Shown here piece after piece: positions 47,556-60,209 of a DNA stretch of 64,000 nt. Numbering within the stretch: position 1 is the first letter of the stretch; every line of letters starts with the position of its first letter. The translations under genes were made by a program, and so were the position numbers. The DNA is from Eupeodes corollae. Its lineage: Eukaryota; Arthropoda; Insecta; Diptera; Syrphidae. Location of the stretch: positions 55,570,991 to 55,634,990 of the forward strand of contig NC_079149.1 in NCBI RefSeq assembly GCF_945859685.1, given 5' to 3'. Below the pieces are notes generated by a model. That model was not told where the DNA came from and did not search any database. It saw nothing but the letters and a program-made list of their open reading frames with translations.

Positions 47556-48345
47556 ACATTTTAAAACGATTTAGTAAAATGTTAAAGCCATTTTTAGCAA
47601 TTTATTAAGCTTAAAAGATGATTTACCTAGTTTAATTTTAGCTTTTTACTTTCTCTTAACGATTTACTTAAGTTCAAATCACAAAATGGCTGCTTTAACT
47701 TTTAGCAGTTTGCTAAATCCATGATAATTATTCTTATAAGGACAGTGAATGGATGGCCTAGTTAACAGTTGGGCATTTCAATTAATCAGTCCGTTTAAGC
47801 GTATTTGCATTGTATATTTTTATGAACTGTCAATTTTTAGATATGTTTATTGTTTAGTTGTTAGCTTTGTAATAAGAGCTCATTGGGCGCATTCAAAAAG
47901 CTAGTCAATGTGGAACTGTCATATTAATGACAAATACAAATATATAAAATAAGAAACATTTGTGTTTTCAGAACTTAAATAGTTTTTTTTTTTTTAAATT
48001 CAATAAAACCAAATAGAATATATAAAATGATTGATTTATATTTGTATTAAAATTCCGAAAGATTTATTTCATATTGAATTCTTGAGGTGTTACCGAGCAG
48101 CTGATTGTGAAACGTCAAAACCAGTGCGCACTAACTTTATAGCCGAAATTTGTACACTACGTCCAAGGGGAAATTTCAACTACGTTTGTAGTTACATTTA
48201 GCCAATCAGAATCCCTTGACTATGTAGCCACTAGCTTTGTGAATACGACCATTAGCAACTTACTAGTTAGGCAAACGAAAAGAAATGTTTAAAATTTTGG
48301 ACACCCTTAGTAAATTGCTAACTAGTAAGTTGTTAAACCCTGAAA
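47556..48345. repeat. dispersed foldback-like repeat, copy 2
   Basis: Matches 2205-2595 in ordered words (GGCGCACATTTTAAA start, TTTAACTTTTAGCAGTTTGCT, GAACTGTCAATTTTTAGATATG, and GTTAAACCCT end) but is about twice as long. Near its right end TAGCAACTTACTAGTTA (about 48243) is mirrored by TAACTAGTAAGTTGTTA (about 48320). Confidence 0.5.
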
Positions 48346-48349
48346 TGCT

Positions 48350-49300
48350 TAGAAATTTTGTGCCAATAAATTCAAACCTTCAAAAAAATCTAAAAGATTA
48401 AAGTCTTTTTTGAGGGAATTGACTTTGTCATAATGTCATTTTCGATTTTTTGCTTTACTATTATGTGTTCTTTTCTTAACTAGAAATGTATTAAATAGTT
48501 TAAACGAAATAAGCTTTCTAACAAAATGAAAGTAATTTTCTGGGTTTAAAAAAATTGAAAAATGTTTTTTTTTTTTTATTTAGATCTTTAAAAATAATCA
48601 ATTTGTTTACTCAGACAAATTTTAAGTTGATGTATTTCAAACACTTAAGACTAATAACCGTTTCTAGTTAAAACTTTCATAATCATTAAGAAATTGATTC
48701 CGAAGTTACCAAAAAAAGATCAAATTTCAATATAAAGTGTCAATCTGTAAGTACTTTTTGGCAATAACTATGGATTTTTATCTTCATCAACGGATAGCTC
48801 TTGCTGTTACAATCTTTAGAATCTGTACAAAGCGGAACATTCTACGATTTTATACAATTCTGAAGATTTTTGCTTACAGGTGTTATCCCGATTAGCTGAG
48901 AAAGCACCTCCTTTTTGTGAAATTTGTATTTTTTTTTAGTTAGTTCAACACCAAAACAAATACCTCGGATGCAACATGAACTTCCGACAAAGTATGCGTT
49001 GAGAACAATTGTCTGCTCCAAAAAGAGGCACCAACTCTCTTGGTCAACATTGAATGTCAAGGTTGGTTCCCATTCATTGGGATTACAAGCCATAAGTCAA
49101 AAAGAGACATGACTATTTTCAATTACAATTGGTTTTCAATTAAAGATGGTCTTACACCTAGCACAAAGTTTCAATTTTGTTGTCTGATAATTTAAAACAT
49201 TACTATTTAGAATTCATCACTTAATAAATTGTTACCAGATAGTTTGATAGTTTAAAAATTATTTGAAATGAATTCCTAATGTTTGAGTTTCTATTAATTT
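48350..49300. other. gene-free stretch beside first exon F
   Basis: A minus-strand open frame (48842-49093, 83 codons, Cys-rich) with an overlapping plus frame of unknown nature lies here. Neither has a recognised domain or splice logic. Confidence 0.35.
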
Positions 49301-49364
49301 ATTTTTTAACGGTACACAATTTTCGAAAATAATTGTAAAACTCTCGAAACTTAATTAAACTCAC

Positions 49365-49496
49365 AATTACGAGTCCACAAATCAGGTACGAATATAATCC
49401 GAACATAAACAAACTTAACACGTAAATTCCGATAAAAAATGTTTGCAGTCGTCTTCTTGGTGGTATATTAATTGGAGCCCATTGAATTTTAAACAT
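49365..49496 (-). CDS. DGAT2 first exon F (candidate for set III)
   Basis: ATG at 49496 opens 44 codons to a GTGAGT donor in phase 0. The peptide starts MFKIQWAPINIPPRRRLQTF, then the hydrophobic run FIGIYVLSLFMFGLY. It is nearly identical to exon G, 313 bp upstream, including about 100 bases beyond the donor. It lies 4.1 kb upstream of exon 2 of set III. Confidence 0.88.
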
Positions 49497-49677
49497 GTTG
49501 TTGGTAAACATCAAATATTACGATTTTATTAACTTCCAAATAATTTAAAAGAAAATCCACTAGTTTAAGACAAATAACTGACGATTTTGAATTCGTAATG
49601 CTTCGTTTCTTCTGTTTTTTTACAGTACACAATTTTGAAAATTAATTGTTAAACTTTTGAAAATTATTTAAACTCAC

Positions 49678-49809
49678 AATTACGAGTCCACAAATCAGGT
49701 ACGAGTACAATCCAAAAATAAACAAACTTAACATGTAGATTCCAACAACTAATGTTTGCATTCGTCTTCTTAGTGGTGTGTTAAGTGGAGCCCATTGAAT
49801 TTTAAACAT
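49678..49809 (-). CDS. DGAT2 first exon G (candidate for set III)
   Basis: ATG at 49809 opens 44 codons to the same GTGAGT donor as exon F. It starts MFKIQWAPLNTPLRRRMQT and ends with the same FGLYSYLICGLVI segment. The unit of exon plus flank is a tandem duplicate of exon F with scattered substitutions but no indel inside the exon, so both frames have stayed open. Confidence 0.85.
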
Positions 49810-49819
49810 GTCTTTGGTA

Positions 49820-52800
49820 ATTATTTGCTATAAAATATTAATTGCAACTTAATTGGATATTCTTGATTAACTAGATTTTATTACGTTCGATTTTATTTCC
49901 AATGTTATTTAAAATAACGAACACTTGTATTATGTACGTCCGACAGCTAGCGCAGCGATGGAATATTATTTTAAAATTATTGATCAGAACTGTGTAACAT
50001 TTTTTTATTCTTTCAGCAACATCTACAGATATTTGAAGTGGTTTGGCTTTTTTGACCCTTTGCTTCGTATCGCTATCAATAATGATACGGCAACAAGAAC
50101 AGACATTTTCGATTAAGAAAAAAAAACATACAACATTTGTAAGTATCTGTTCAGAGCTCATTAATGTTGGATTGGAAAAACATTTATATGTACATCATTT
50201 TTTGTTAGAATACTTTTATAAGATCAGTAATATCAAAGTCTTATTAAAGACTATTAAATTAATAATGAACACTGTGATGTTTTGATTTCGTTTAAGTTTT
50301 AACTGATGTCACACAAATTTACATGAACAAATTATTGATGCTTTTTCAAAATTGTGGCATCATCGATACTAAGTCCGAAGCTGAACCTGCCACACTGAAA
50401 TTTAACATCAGCAAGGACTCTAAAATACAAATTTCCTATACCTAGAGCCCTAGAGGTGTTTTATATGCTCGTTTAAAAGCTCCCATTTTTTGCATTAATG
50501 TTTTTTTAAACAAACTGACTTTACCCTACTAAAAAGCAATAAGATTTCAAAAATAATGTTCATGTTAGACATTTCACAACATTTTATTTAGATCGTTTTG
50601 AATTAAGTCGCGTATATAAAGGCCAAATAGTTGATAACATTATGTTTGACAGTGATTAATGTTCTAATTTGCAAATTAATAGTTTTTGGACAATCCGAAA
50701 CGATGATATGTTGAAAAGACATTATTTGTCTGCATTATAATCAAATCAAAATTTTAAGATTAAGTTGAAAGGTGAGAGAGGTGCTGCGATATAGTGCGTC
50801 GTCGAATTTATAAACTTTTTCTAGAGATAACCGCTTAACTAAAACTAACAACTTTAAAAATAAAGAATGAAAACAAAATGAATAACTTCCGCAACCGAAT
50901 TATAAATTGTTTATTTTATTATTAAATTGTATATATATACAAAAACAATGATTTTTCTTTTATATTTCATTATTATTAATATAATATCGACAACCTACGC
51001 TAGAGTAAAAGGAGAAAAACATAACAATTTCTTATAGACTTTTGCTAGTTCTTTCAGCATTTTATCATCATAATAATTTTCGTTTCTTTTTTTTTCAATT
51101 TTTGTTTAATTTACTTTTAATTAATTTTGTTAAAACACATTTTATCTAGGTACGAATAATAAGAATGAAAATGTGCGAAATGGAATAATTTAATTAAAAA
51201 ACACTGCTAAAAGTTTTCTAGAGAAAATAAAATTTAAAATATATTTCTTACTTACGAAACTTTAGTTCTTTAACAAAAGAAATCTTTTAAGGTATTAGTT
51301 TTTACCTTTTATGAAATAACAAAACTTAAGTATGTAAATATAACAAAAACATTATCAACACCTACTTTTTATTTTTTTTTTGTTAAAAGACGATTAAAAA
51401 GTTTCCATTTATAAATGTTTTTCTTTGTTGTTTATTTTTTATTAAATGAGAGAAAATATTATACAATATAAGTTTTTTTGTTTTTTGAATGAGAGAACTA
51501 TAATAGTACAATTTTTTATGTTCAATGCAAATATAGTAACTTTATTTTTTATTCACGTTTTTTTTTTTATTTTTATTGTTTTTATTTAATACTTGGTGGA
51601 ACGATTCATTACTACCATTAAATAGTATGCAACAATAAATTCATTATCGATAAATTAAGGTTATTCTATGTTTATTTTTGCGTTTTACTATTATTTTTAT
51701 TTTATTTTTGTCTATTAACGTTGGGATTTTTGTATTTATTTTTTTATTTCATGCTTTCATAATATTTCTATTTAAGGCCAATTTCGTAATAATCATATTT
51801 GTTTATTTGCATTGTTTTTTTTGTTTTTGTTTTGTTGTTTTAATAGATACATTGGCTAAATCGAATGCTAAGTTCAAAAAGTTTCTTTTCTTCTCTAAAT
51901 TTTAATGTTTAACCAAAATTCTATAGAAATATTTAGGAATTTAAAAGAAATTTGAAATAAATTTCATTTTATTTTTATAATTTGTATGTTATTGACTTGG
52001 CACGCTAAATTAGTTTTACTTGGTTTTGAGTAATAACAAGATTTTTTGAAATTTTACATACGTGCTAAAATTATCGGTTTAAAAATCAAATTGGAAAGTT
52101 CCTTACAAAAATAATTTGCTCGAAAAATTTGGGCTAGAATAGAATGTATATTTATATTTTTTTAGGGAGAATACTGTACTTTGGTGTGAACTTTCAATTT
52201 ATTTAGAATTACACAAATTTGGAAGATTTGTTTACTCCTCTAGTTCTTAACGCCATTCAAGAAGAATTGCCTCCCTCACAAAAGGAATTCACTTTTTTTT
52301 GGTGTCAGGCTGCTCAAAAGCGTCTCAATATGATTTCAAGTGTAAGGATTAGCTGAGCATTTGTTAAAAAAGCGGATATTCACACCAAATTAAGTACGGC
52401 TTTCAATAAAGTTTTTCTAGTTTTGGCTAATACTTTCCAATAGCCATTTCAGTTGAGCAATTGGACTGAACGAAACATTTAAATGAATACAAATGTTTTG
52501 TTTCTTTTTTTTTTGACACTATAGATCTAAGTAGTTGTTCTTAAATGGAGGGGGAGTTTTTGCAGTTTTATTTATAACAAAAATGTTGTAACAACTTGAG
52601 CGAATAAGCTGACGATATGTGTGAATAAATGTTTAGGATATTTTTTGTCTATGTTCTACCGTAGCAAGGTTTTGTATAAAATATAATTTTATATTTATTT
52701 TATGTTCTATTTTCAGTTAATTTATTTATATTTTTGTTTTCAATTGCATTACATTTATTTTTGTTTTTGTTAAATTTATTTTATTAATATACGTCGCTTG

Positions 52801-53540
52801 TAAATATAGGTCAACATATTTTTGTATTGTATTCAATTTTTGTTTAGCATTTTTATTCATTACCATTAAAAACCAATCGCCCTGAGTGTTACTGCGGTAA
52901 TTGATCATTCAGAGATTGTTGTGATTGCAATGACATTTTGTTTGTTATATATTTACATGTAAGCAATTGAAAGGAAGAGCCAAAGTTCTCGTTCCGAATA
53001 GATGATGAGCAGTGTGTTTTTCTAGTGGGGACTTTTATAATATCGAACAATGTTGCCATTGATTATTTTCTTTTGGTTTTTGTTAACTATTTTTAATACG
53101 ATATAACGTGTTTTTATTTTAATCTCAATTCGATTGTATGGATCCGTATTTAGCAATAACAATTTTTTTTTTCATTATTTTAATAATTTTTTTATATAAC
53201 GATTTCATTTTTGTTTTTTTTTTTGTGTTTAAATTAGTATGTACTCTCTACCATCATAAGAATGATTTATCACCTACATAATCTATTGGTATTCACTGTT
53301 CCTAGAAGCATATTTTTTAAAAATCTTTTTAAGTTTTAAATTAATTTATTTTTATATCCAAATTAGTAGATTAGGTATTTTTGTTTTGTTTGTCTGTTAA
53401 GCTATAATGAATAAACTAAAGTTAAAGTTACAAAGAAAATAAAACATACATATATTGAAACATAATACATAATAATAAGTACGAAATATATTATTGACTT
53501 AAAATTTAAATAATAACTTTCATATTTTGATCGTTTCAAG
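49820..53540. other. gene-free, strongly T-rich stretch on plus (A-rich on minus)
   Basis: From about 50.9 to 53.5 kb the plus strand is dominated by T-tracts. This lies directly downstream of the GDAP2 stop codon at 53554 and may be a long 3' untranslated region. Several TTTATT words (AATAAA on minus) occur in it. No other feature is recognised. Confidence 0.35.
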
Positions 53541-53553
53541 CAAGTAGTCTGGC

Positions 53554-56500
53554 CTATGTGGGCGTTTGAACAGGGGTAAAGTAGTGAAGCCCATTTGTCT
53601 AGATAAGGAAGAAAACAAATTTTTGATAAATAAATAGTGATACATGATTTTAGTATTAACTTACAGCCATATCATATTCAGTAATATATGCGGGAATTTC
53701 TAATTGATCCTTGGAGATAGCAGAGTACAAGTGCTCAACACCAGGTAAAGAGTGAACCTTAGCTTTGATTGCAGGAGCCATAAATGTTGTGAACCACCAC
53801 GTCATCATCTGAAATAAAGAATAATATTTTTTTTAATTACGGGAATGTTAAATAAGCACCGATAACAAGACATTACAAATTTATTTTCAACACAAGTTAA
53901 AATTGTGAACTTAAGCGGGAAACTGTTCCGCATATGAGCTTATTTTAGACCAAACATTTTTCTGCTTATAAACTTAGCTAACACTCCTAATCTTTTTTTT
54001 TTTTTACTTAGCCAAACAATGTTGGAGGTATATTTGTTAACATAGCACCGTCCTATTTGAAGTTCTTTTTTAAAAACGAAACGGCTCAGATAACACTGGT
54101 CGGCAAAATAACGTTTCCTTTTGGCAGCGCAAACAAAAACTTTTTTGTCTTAAATTCCAATCTTGGCTTTGAATTTTCTTTTATATAATAACTGTAACGT
54201 GATACCAAACAAATATATTTTTTGGAAAAATTCCATTTAACGGTTTATTTTATAAATCATAAAAACTGAAAAAAAATTTGTCACCTCCAAAATGTTAAGA
54301 CTAAAATATGATTTCATCTCCAAAACAATTTTGTGCAACGAAAAATAATGTTTTTGACATCTTGTAAAATTTTGAGAAAAATTGAATTGACAGTTTTTTT
54401 TATAAAAAATAAAAATCCAAAACAAAACATTACTCAAAATTGGTAAAAAGTGAATATCGATTCAAATATCTTTTCAAAAACTTAAAATTTGGTCTTCAAT
54501 CTTATTTTATCTTATAAGAAATATTGTTTTCAACATTCTGAAAAATGTTGAGAAAATCGAATTGACAGTTTTTTCTTTTTAAATAAAAACCTAAAAAAAA
54601 TTAATAAGTTGGTAAAAATTGATTTTCGACTCAAATATCTTTTCAAAACATTGGCTTCAAACTTATTTTATTTCACAGAAAATATTGTTTTCGATATTAA
54701 GTAATTTTTATATAAAAAGTACGCAAATTTGGTAAAAATTGATACGAGTACATATAGACAATTTTTTAAGCAAGACAAATCGACAGACGGGATGGGAAAT
54801 TATCAATGTGGGTCGCATCCCAGACTCTTTTTTTTATTATAGTTCAAATCTATCAATTTATAAAGATTTTTTGAATAATATAAATATTTAAACTTAATAT
54901 TGAAAAAAACTACTTCAAAAATTTGAAGTCTTACATAAGTATTTTTCGAATTTTAAAAAATAACATCTCAAAAATCAGACGTGGAACATTAATAGTAAGA
55001 TTTAAATTAAGGCCATCAAAAGCCATTGGAAAAGTTTTTCTTATACAAAAGATAGTAATCCATTCAGAAAACGAAGTATTTGTATTTGTTTGTCTCGTAT
55101 ATCCTAAGGTTTAATTATGGTGATGATATGATTATTCAAAACGGATGTTGACAGACAAAATTTGTAAACAAAATCATTCAATAGATTTCTACGTACTTCG
55201 CAATAAACTATTTAATTTATGAGAACATTTTAACACCCTAGTGCCCCAAAATGAATAACAAGGAATAATTTTCTACTTTTTTGCATATTCTAATATTCAA
55301 CAGAAAAATAGACAATTTGACGCATTTACTTTTCAAATACTTGCAAACCTGTGCACATACCTACATTTAAATTTGTATTTACAATCTTAATTTCTTATTT
55401 GAATGATTTTATTAGGACCGGAGCGTCATTGGCTTGTTTGGAAATTTTAATTTAATTCTATTTTTAGATAAAACAGAAACAGTTATAAATAGAACAAATA
55501 GATTCATAATAATTCATTCAACTTAAAGACTATTTTCTCTTTTTTTATGAATGAGTCCTTAAATGGAAAAACATATTACTAAGAAATGACGTAAATGGGG
55601 AAAGTGTTTACTGTTAATGCTTACGTCAAATTTCTTAACATAAGACTTGTGTTTTTTTTTGTAAATACATATCAATAAATTAGAGGAAACAATCAACATC
55701 AGTTTACTTAAAGGGTCACCAATCTATATTTAGATCTATTAATTTATCATAAACCAAATAGATATACCTATGATAAAATCGATACTGTGAAGTCCAATTT
55801 ATACAAGATTATACAGGAAGTTGACATGAGAACATACGCGATTGTTAGAAAAAGCCAGTTCATCTGTGCAACCTTTCATGTAGGCCAAACTCAATACCAA
55901 CCTAATGCATTTGAACTATTTTAATTTGTAAACTGAACAGAGGAAATATAAATACATATATTGCATTATAGATACAAGATTTTAGTTTATTCCATTAAAT
56001 TCTTTCCCAGAGTTTTTCCATATTTGTGTATTGTTTTATATAAGAGTGAATTAAGTGTTCTACACAATTTGGTTTTAATAAAAGTAGCTTACATCATATT
56101 GAAATGGTTTTATATGTTGGAAACTGGAAGAACTTTACTACGTGCATAAAATTGAGGCTGCGATAAATTAAGAATATTAATGACGGAATTTATAACAAAA
56201 AATTTAAATGTAGTAATTTTATATATAGGATTTTTTTTAGATTTTTTTTTAACTGCTTATTTCCTGAATGGTCTTTTTAGTTTTTTTTAGTTTTTTTTTA
56301 ACTGCTTATTTTCTGAATGGTAAAACTTAGCTCATGTCTGATTTGACAGATTATTAGTTTTATTCTTTCTTTGAACAACGCTGGCAACAACGCTTAGAGA
56401 AGATGCCGATTGTTGATTTGTCTTGGTTTTACTTTAACAAAATATTCATAACAATATTTTGTGTGAGATAAGTATTTTGAAGTTAATACGTATCTTTACT

Positions 56501-58401
56501 TGTTTTCCTAATACTTAAGTCGGAAACCATTTCTTATCAATTTTTGGTTGTTTAAAAAAGTTGTCAGTTGAATTGAAATATATTGCAAATATGATGAAAT
56601 GGTTTGATTTCAAAATCTATTTTTTAATGAGATTTTTAGTCTTAAAAGTTTTATTTCTGATATAAAGAAATATAGATTAGATTTTTTTTTTTTTTAATTT
56701 AGCACAACATAAAATCATTTTGAAGTCAATACCTTCATATATTTAGGAGGAATTGAAAATCAAAAATCAATTTTTACAATACATATTTTGCGTACTTTTT
56801 TTGTAGATTTTAAGTTGTACAAAAAACCAGACTGTTGCATCTTATATTTTCTATAAGATGAAATTAGATTTGAAGTCAATACTTAACATTTTTAAATCAT
56901 ATAATATAAAATTTAAGTCAAGTCGCTAACGTTATTGGTTCTTCAGATATTTAGGGTTAACCAACATAAAACCACCTGCTCAATGTTTTAGGGGTTCTTT
57001 CCGTATCTTTCTGTGTTATTACCTCCTTACAAACATTTATTTAAAAGTCGATATCTTTACTGGTTCTTGAGATATAGTCGAGAAAAAAAGCTGCGTATGG
57101 ACAAATCGGACAGATTACAATACTATCGGAAGTTCAAAATGTTCGAACATTTATAACTACCTTATTTCTACAATTATACATTAAATATTGTGACAATATA
57201 ATTTCAAAATTGCCAACTTGCTGAAGATTTTTGAGCATACAATAATGCCAACTTGATGAAGGTTTCGTCAAAAAATAAATTACTTAATTTATACCGATGT
57301 TCGTAACTAAAATGCTTATAAATTTCTTTCTCTTAATTTCTAATTTCGTATGAATTTATAAATCATTAACAAGCTACAAGGTTCGCTTGAAATTACTTCA
57401 AAATCTTTACTCTTTTTAAATGTGAATTACATTTTTAAAAAACATTAATAATAAGACCAGGAAACATCTCCGATGATACTCAGACTAGGAGCAATATGTT
57501 TTGAACAACTTTTGCAAAGACTGCAAAAATGAAAAACACATTGATGGGCATTTAATTAATTTATATTTCGGGCTTTTAGGAAAATAAGTAAATATGTTTC
57601 GTGCCCTCAGAAGCAAAGTAATAAAAATTAAAAAGGTAAATATGTATTTCAAAATGTATGATAGTTTCCCAAATTTTCAAATGCGAACATAATCCTGTGT
57701 ATTGACAAAATCTTTGAAGATTTTATAAAAGTAAATTCATATCTACCTCTTAAAAACATAAGAATTAATTTTCTCTTCATACATATTATGGAAATTCTTA
57801 TAACGTTTCAAGTTAATATGGACTTATTTACTTTCATGAAACCTAAACTAAAGAAATTAATAAACATTTTTTTAATTTAATGCAACAAAAAAAAAGATCT
57901 ATAACTCAAATAAATGTTTAACTAACCTTAGTCCAAAAAGTGGGATGAACAATATAGAATGCTTTCAAATTTTTCTTGTATCTAAAAATAAAAACGTAAT
58001 AAATATTAAATTGTAAAAAAAAAAACAAAATCATCTTACTTGTATGGCAGTACACTGTAAACCTCACGTAGCCAATGCAATGAGGGATAATTGTTTGTTG
58101 AAGTTAGTGTGTGGAAGTACGCTATTACATAATCGCTTTTAACAATTGGATCCAGTAGTTTTATCAGGTACAAGAGTGCCTAGAAAGTTAAATTAAAAAT
58201 ATATTATTGAACAAAAGAAAGCTTTTTTAATATTTTGCATAACTAACCTTTTCTAAGTCAATATCTTGAGCAGGGAACCATTTCCCGCAAAAAACAATCA
58301 CAGGCCGGCCCAGACGATCCACACCACTTTGGTAAAGGCATCCAATTCCAGAAACTTCATTTAAGTCTTCTACTTGCGCACGACGGAGCAATCTTTCGTA
58401 T
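53554..58401 (-). CDS. GDAP2: GDAP2 (ganglioside-induced differentiation-associated protein 2), last five exons
   Basis: Exons 58401-58248, 58179-58040, 57981-57927, 53808-53665 and 53598-53554 join in frame and give the C-terminal ~180 residues. They match the CRAL-TRIO/SEC14 half of GDAP2: ERLLRRAQVEDLNEV, LYQSGVDRLGRPVIVF, ALLYLIKLLDPIVKSDYVIAY-like, NLKAFYIVHPTFWTK, WWFTTFMAPAIKAKVHSL, and a short tail TNGLHYFTPVQTPT. The family has an N-terminal macro domain and this lipid-binding-like fold; its cellular role is poorly known. The macro-domain exons must lie upstream of 58404 and were not found in the remaining 5.6 kb, so they are probably beyond the window. One intron (53809-57926) is 4.1 kb and holds repeats. 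Confidence 0.9.
54280..54835 (-). repeat. AT-rich dispersed repeat copy in a GDAP2 intron
   Basis: Reversed copy of the family at 27180. The head (GACAGACGGGATGGGAAATTA...TGGGTCGCATCCCA) is at 54781-54830, and about three of the ~160-bp units follow to the left. Confidence 0.75.
56225..56325. repeat. short tandem duplication
   Basis: A unit of about 55 bases containing a T-tract and AACTGCTTATTT(C/T)CTGAATGGT occurs twice in a row. Confidence 0.6.
56400..57150 (+). repeat. AT-rich dispersed repeat copy in a GDAP2 intron
   Basis: Older copy of the same family: TTTTGTAGATTTTAAG, AAACCAGACTGTTG, TGGTTCTTGAGATATAG and GACAAATCGGACAGATTACAA words in the family's order, ending near GGAAGTTC. Confidence 0.6.
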
Positions 58402-58404
58402 CTG

Positions 58405-59420
58405 TGAATGCATGAAAAAAATTAATTTTAAAACTAGTAAAAAAGTTTTTATATAAGAAAGTAATTAAATGCATTCTAGTTCAGTTTTTTCCAATGTTTT
58501 GACCTTCAGCTGATAGTAATGGAAAAAGTATTAATGTAGGACCCAAGTTTATGCTTATTTAATAAAATTACATTTAGAACTTCGAAGTTTCCTTTAAAAA
58601 ATAATTTCAGTTATTTTGTTTACTTTCATAAAGTAAAGGACCCAAAGTGAATACATTCGAACAAAATTTTAAGCCATTTTAGCTTCTAAATTTAAGCAAT
58701 ATTATTTATCAAGTTGATAATAAATTAACGAATGAACAATTCATATCAAAATTATTGTTTGAGCTTTTTATGGAACTTAATATTTACCAACGACCTCAGT
58801 ATCGACCGAAAATAGTAATACAAATTTAATAAATTATTATAAACCCATTACAAAAAAAAAAACAACAACGATTTCGTATAGTAGACTTATTAATAACTAA
58901 TAAATAATTACATTTTACATCTAGGGCTAAAAGTGCTCTTCTATTTATAAAAGATATCTTTTTTGTATTGTTTTGTTGTCATAGATTCGTGCGATTTGTG
59001 GTGTTTTTGTGCTAAAGGTATGCGTGTTTCTTAATTTAAACTTAAATAATGCTTATGTCACGTACGAAAGGCATCTGAAGGACTCTTTCTAGTCGGAAGG
59101 TCTTTTTATAAGTTGCTGGTGTCCTACTTTTAAGAAGTTCGAAAATATAAATATATAACAACAAAAAAAATATCTTAAGCAATATTAACATTTTACATAC
59201 ATATACATATTTTGCAGATCAATGATGGATTAAAGGATAAAAGATTATTTGTTTTTTAATTAAAAGTGAAGTCTTCAGATATTCCGAGATTTGTAGCTAT
59301 TTCATGATTAATAAGAAATATTTGAAGGCACACGTATAATTATAACTATTAGTGCCTTTTTTATTGTTCGAAAAATGTCCAAGTTTTTCAAAATCCAAAT
59401 GAATGAAGAAATTGCATAAA
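58405..59420. other. presumed GDAP2 intron, gene-free part
   Basis: No exon or element is recognised. Confidence 0.4.
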
Positions 59421-59429
59421 GTGGTTTCC

Positions 59430-60200
59430 AATAAGAGGTTTCATTTTGAATAGATCACTATTTGGACAGCTGTCATCTTTTGACATTTGACGTTTAAAAA
59501 CACTCCATTACTAAAAACCGCACGAAACTCTCTCCAACAACGCACTGAAAATGTAAAAATTCAAAACAAAAAGCTGTGAACATTTTGCTGTAGTTGTTCC
59601 CAAAACTAAATAACTTTTAGGTCGTCGGGGTGCCTGGCAAAAATGAAACTAATAGACAACTTATGTTGTTCGGACAAGTTATTAATGTTAAGAATGGAAA
59701 CCATGTGCGTCACTCAAGAACAATTGAGAACATTGCTTCTGTAGTCCGATGTGATGACGAAAAGTTTACGCTGTATGTTGTATAAAAACATAATCTTACG
59801 AGTTTATAAATGTTAGTCAATCCAAGAACTCAAGCCGATAGATCACCAGCAACCACATCTCCTTAAAATTCGTCAAAATGATCCCCGGAGGCTATGTTAA
59901 TATGGCGAATTGTAAATTTTTTAATTAAAATCCTCAAATCCAAAAATGTTTGTTGAGAAGCCTTTCCATTTCTACCGTGCCATTGTTTTAGAGCGTGTCA
60001 CTGTTTTAGAGAGTGGACGACGTTAAGTATCAATAATAAATGATGGAATTCGTGTAGTTATCAATTACAACCGTGAATGTACGAATTGGTCATATGTCAT
60101 TTGGCTGATACCGTTTTCCTTTGCATTAATGGCATTACTATTACTTTTTCGAAATAAATTAAAAAATTGCTACTCCAGTATAAAATTTTCAATAGCTTCA
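59430..60200 (+). pseudogene. decayed mariner element with transposase N-terminus
   Basis: Plus frames read GNHVRHSRTIENIASVVRCD near 59700 and, after a gap, QELKPIDHQQ near 59830, which is the start of a mariner-type transposase. The rest is heavily deleted. The flank near 59430 (CCAATAAGAGGTTTCATTTTGA) resembles the stretch at about 16290 and may be the element end. Confidence 0.6.
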
Positions 60201-60209
60201 GGAGTCAGT

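Noticed and set aside
48842..49093. 83-codon Cys-rich minus frame near DGAT2 first exon F
   Set aside because: No similarity to DGAT2 first exons, no domain and no matching splice phase that I could justify; an overlapping plus frame is equally open.
54237..54437. 66-codon minus frame
   Set aside because: It lies entirely in a copy of the AT-rich dispersed repeat.
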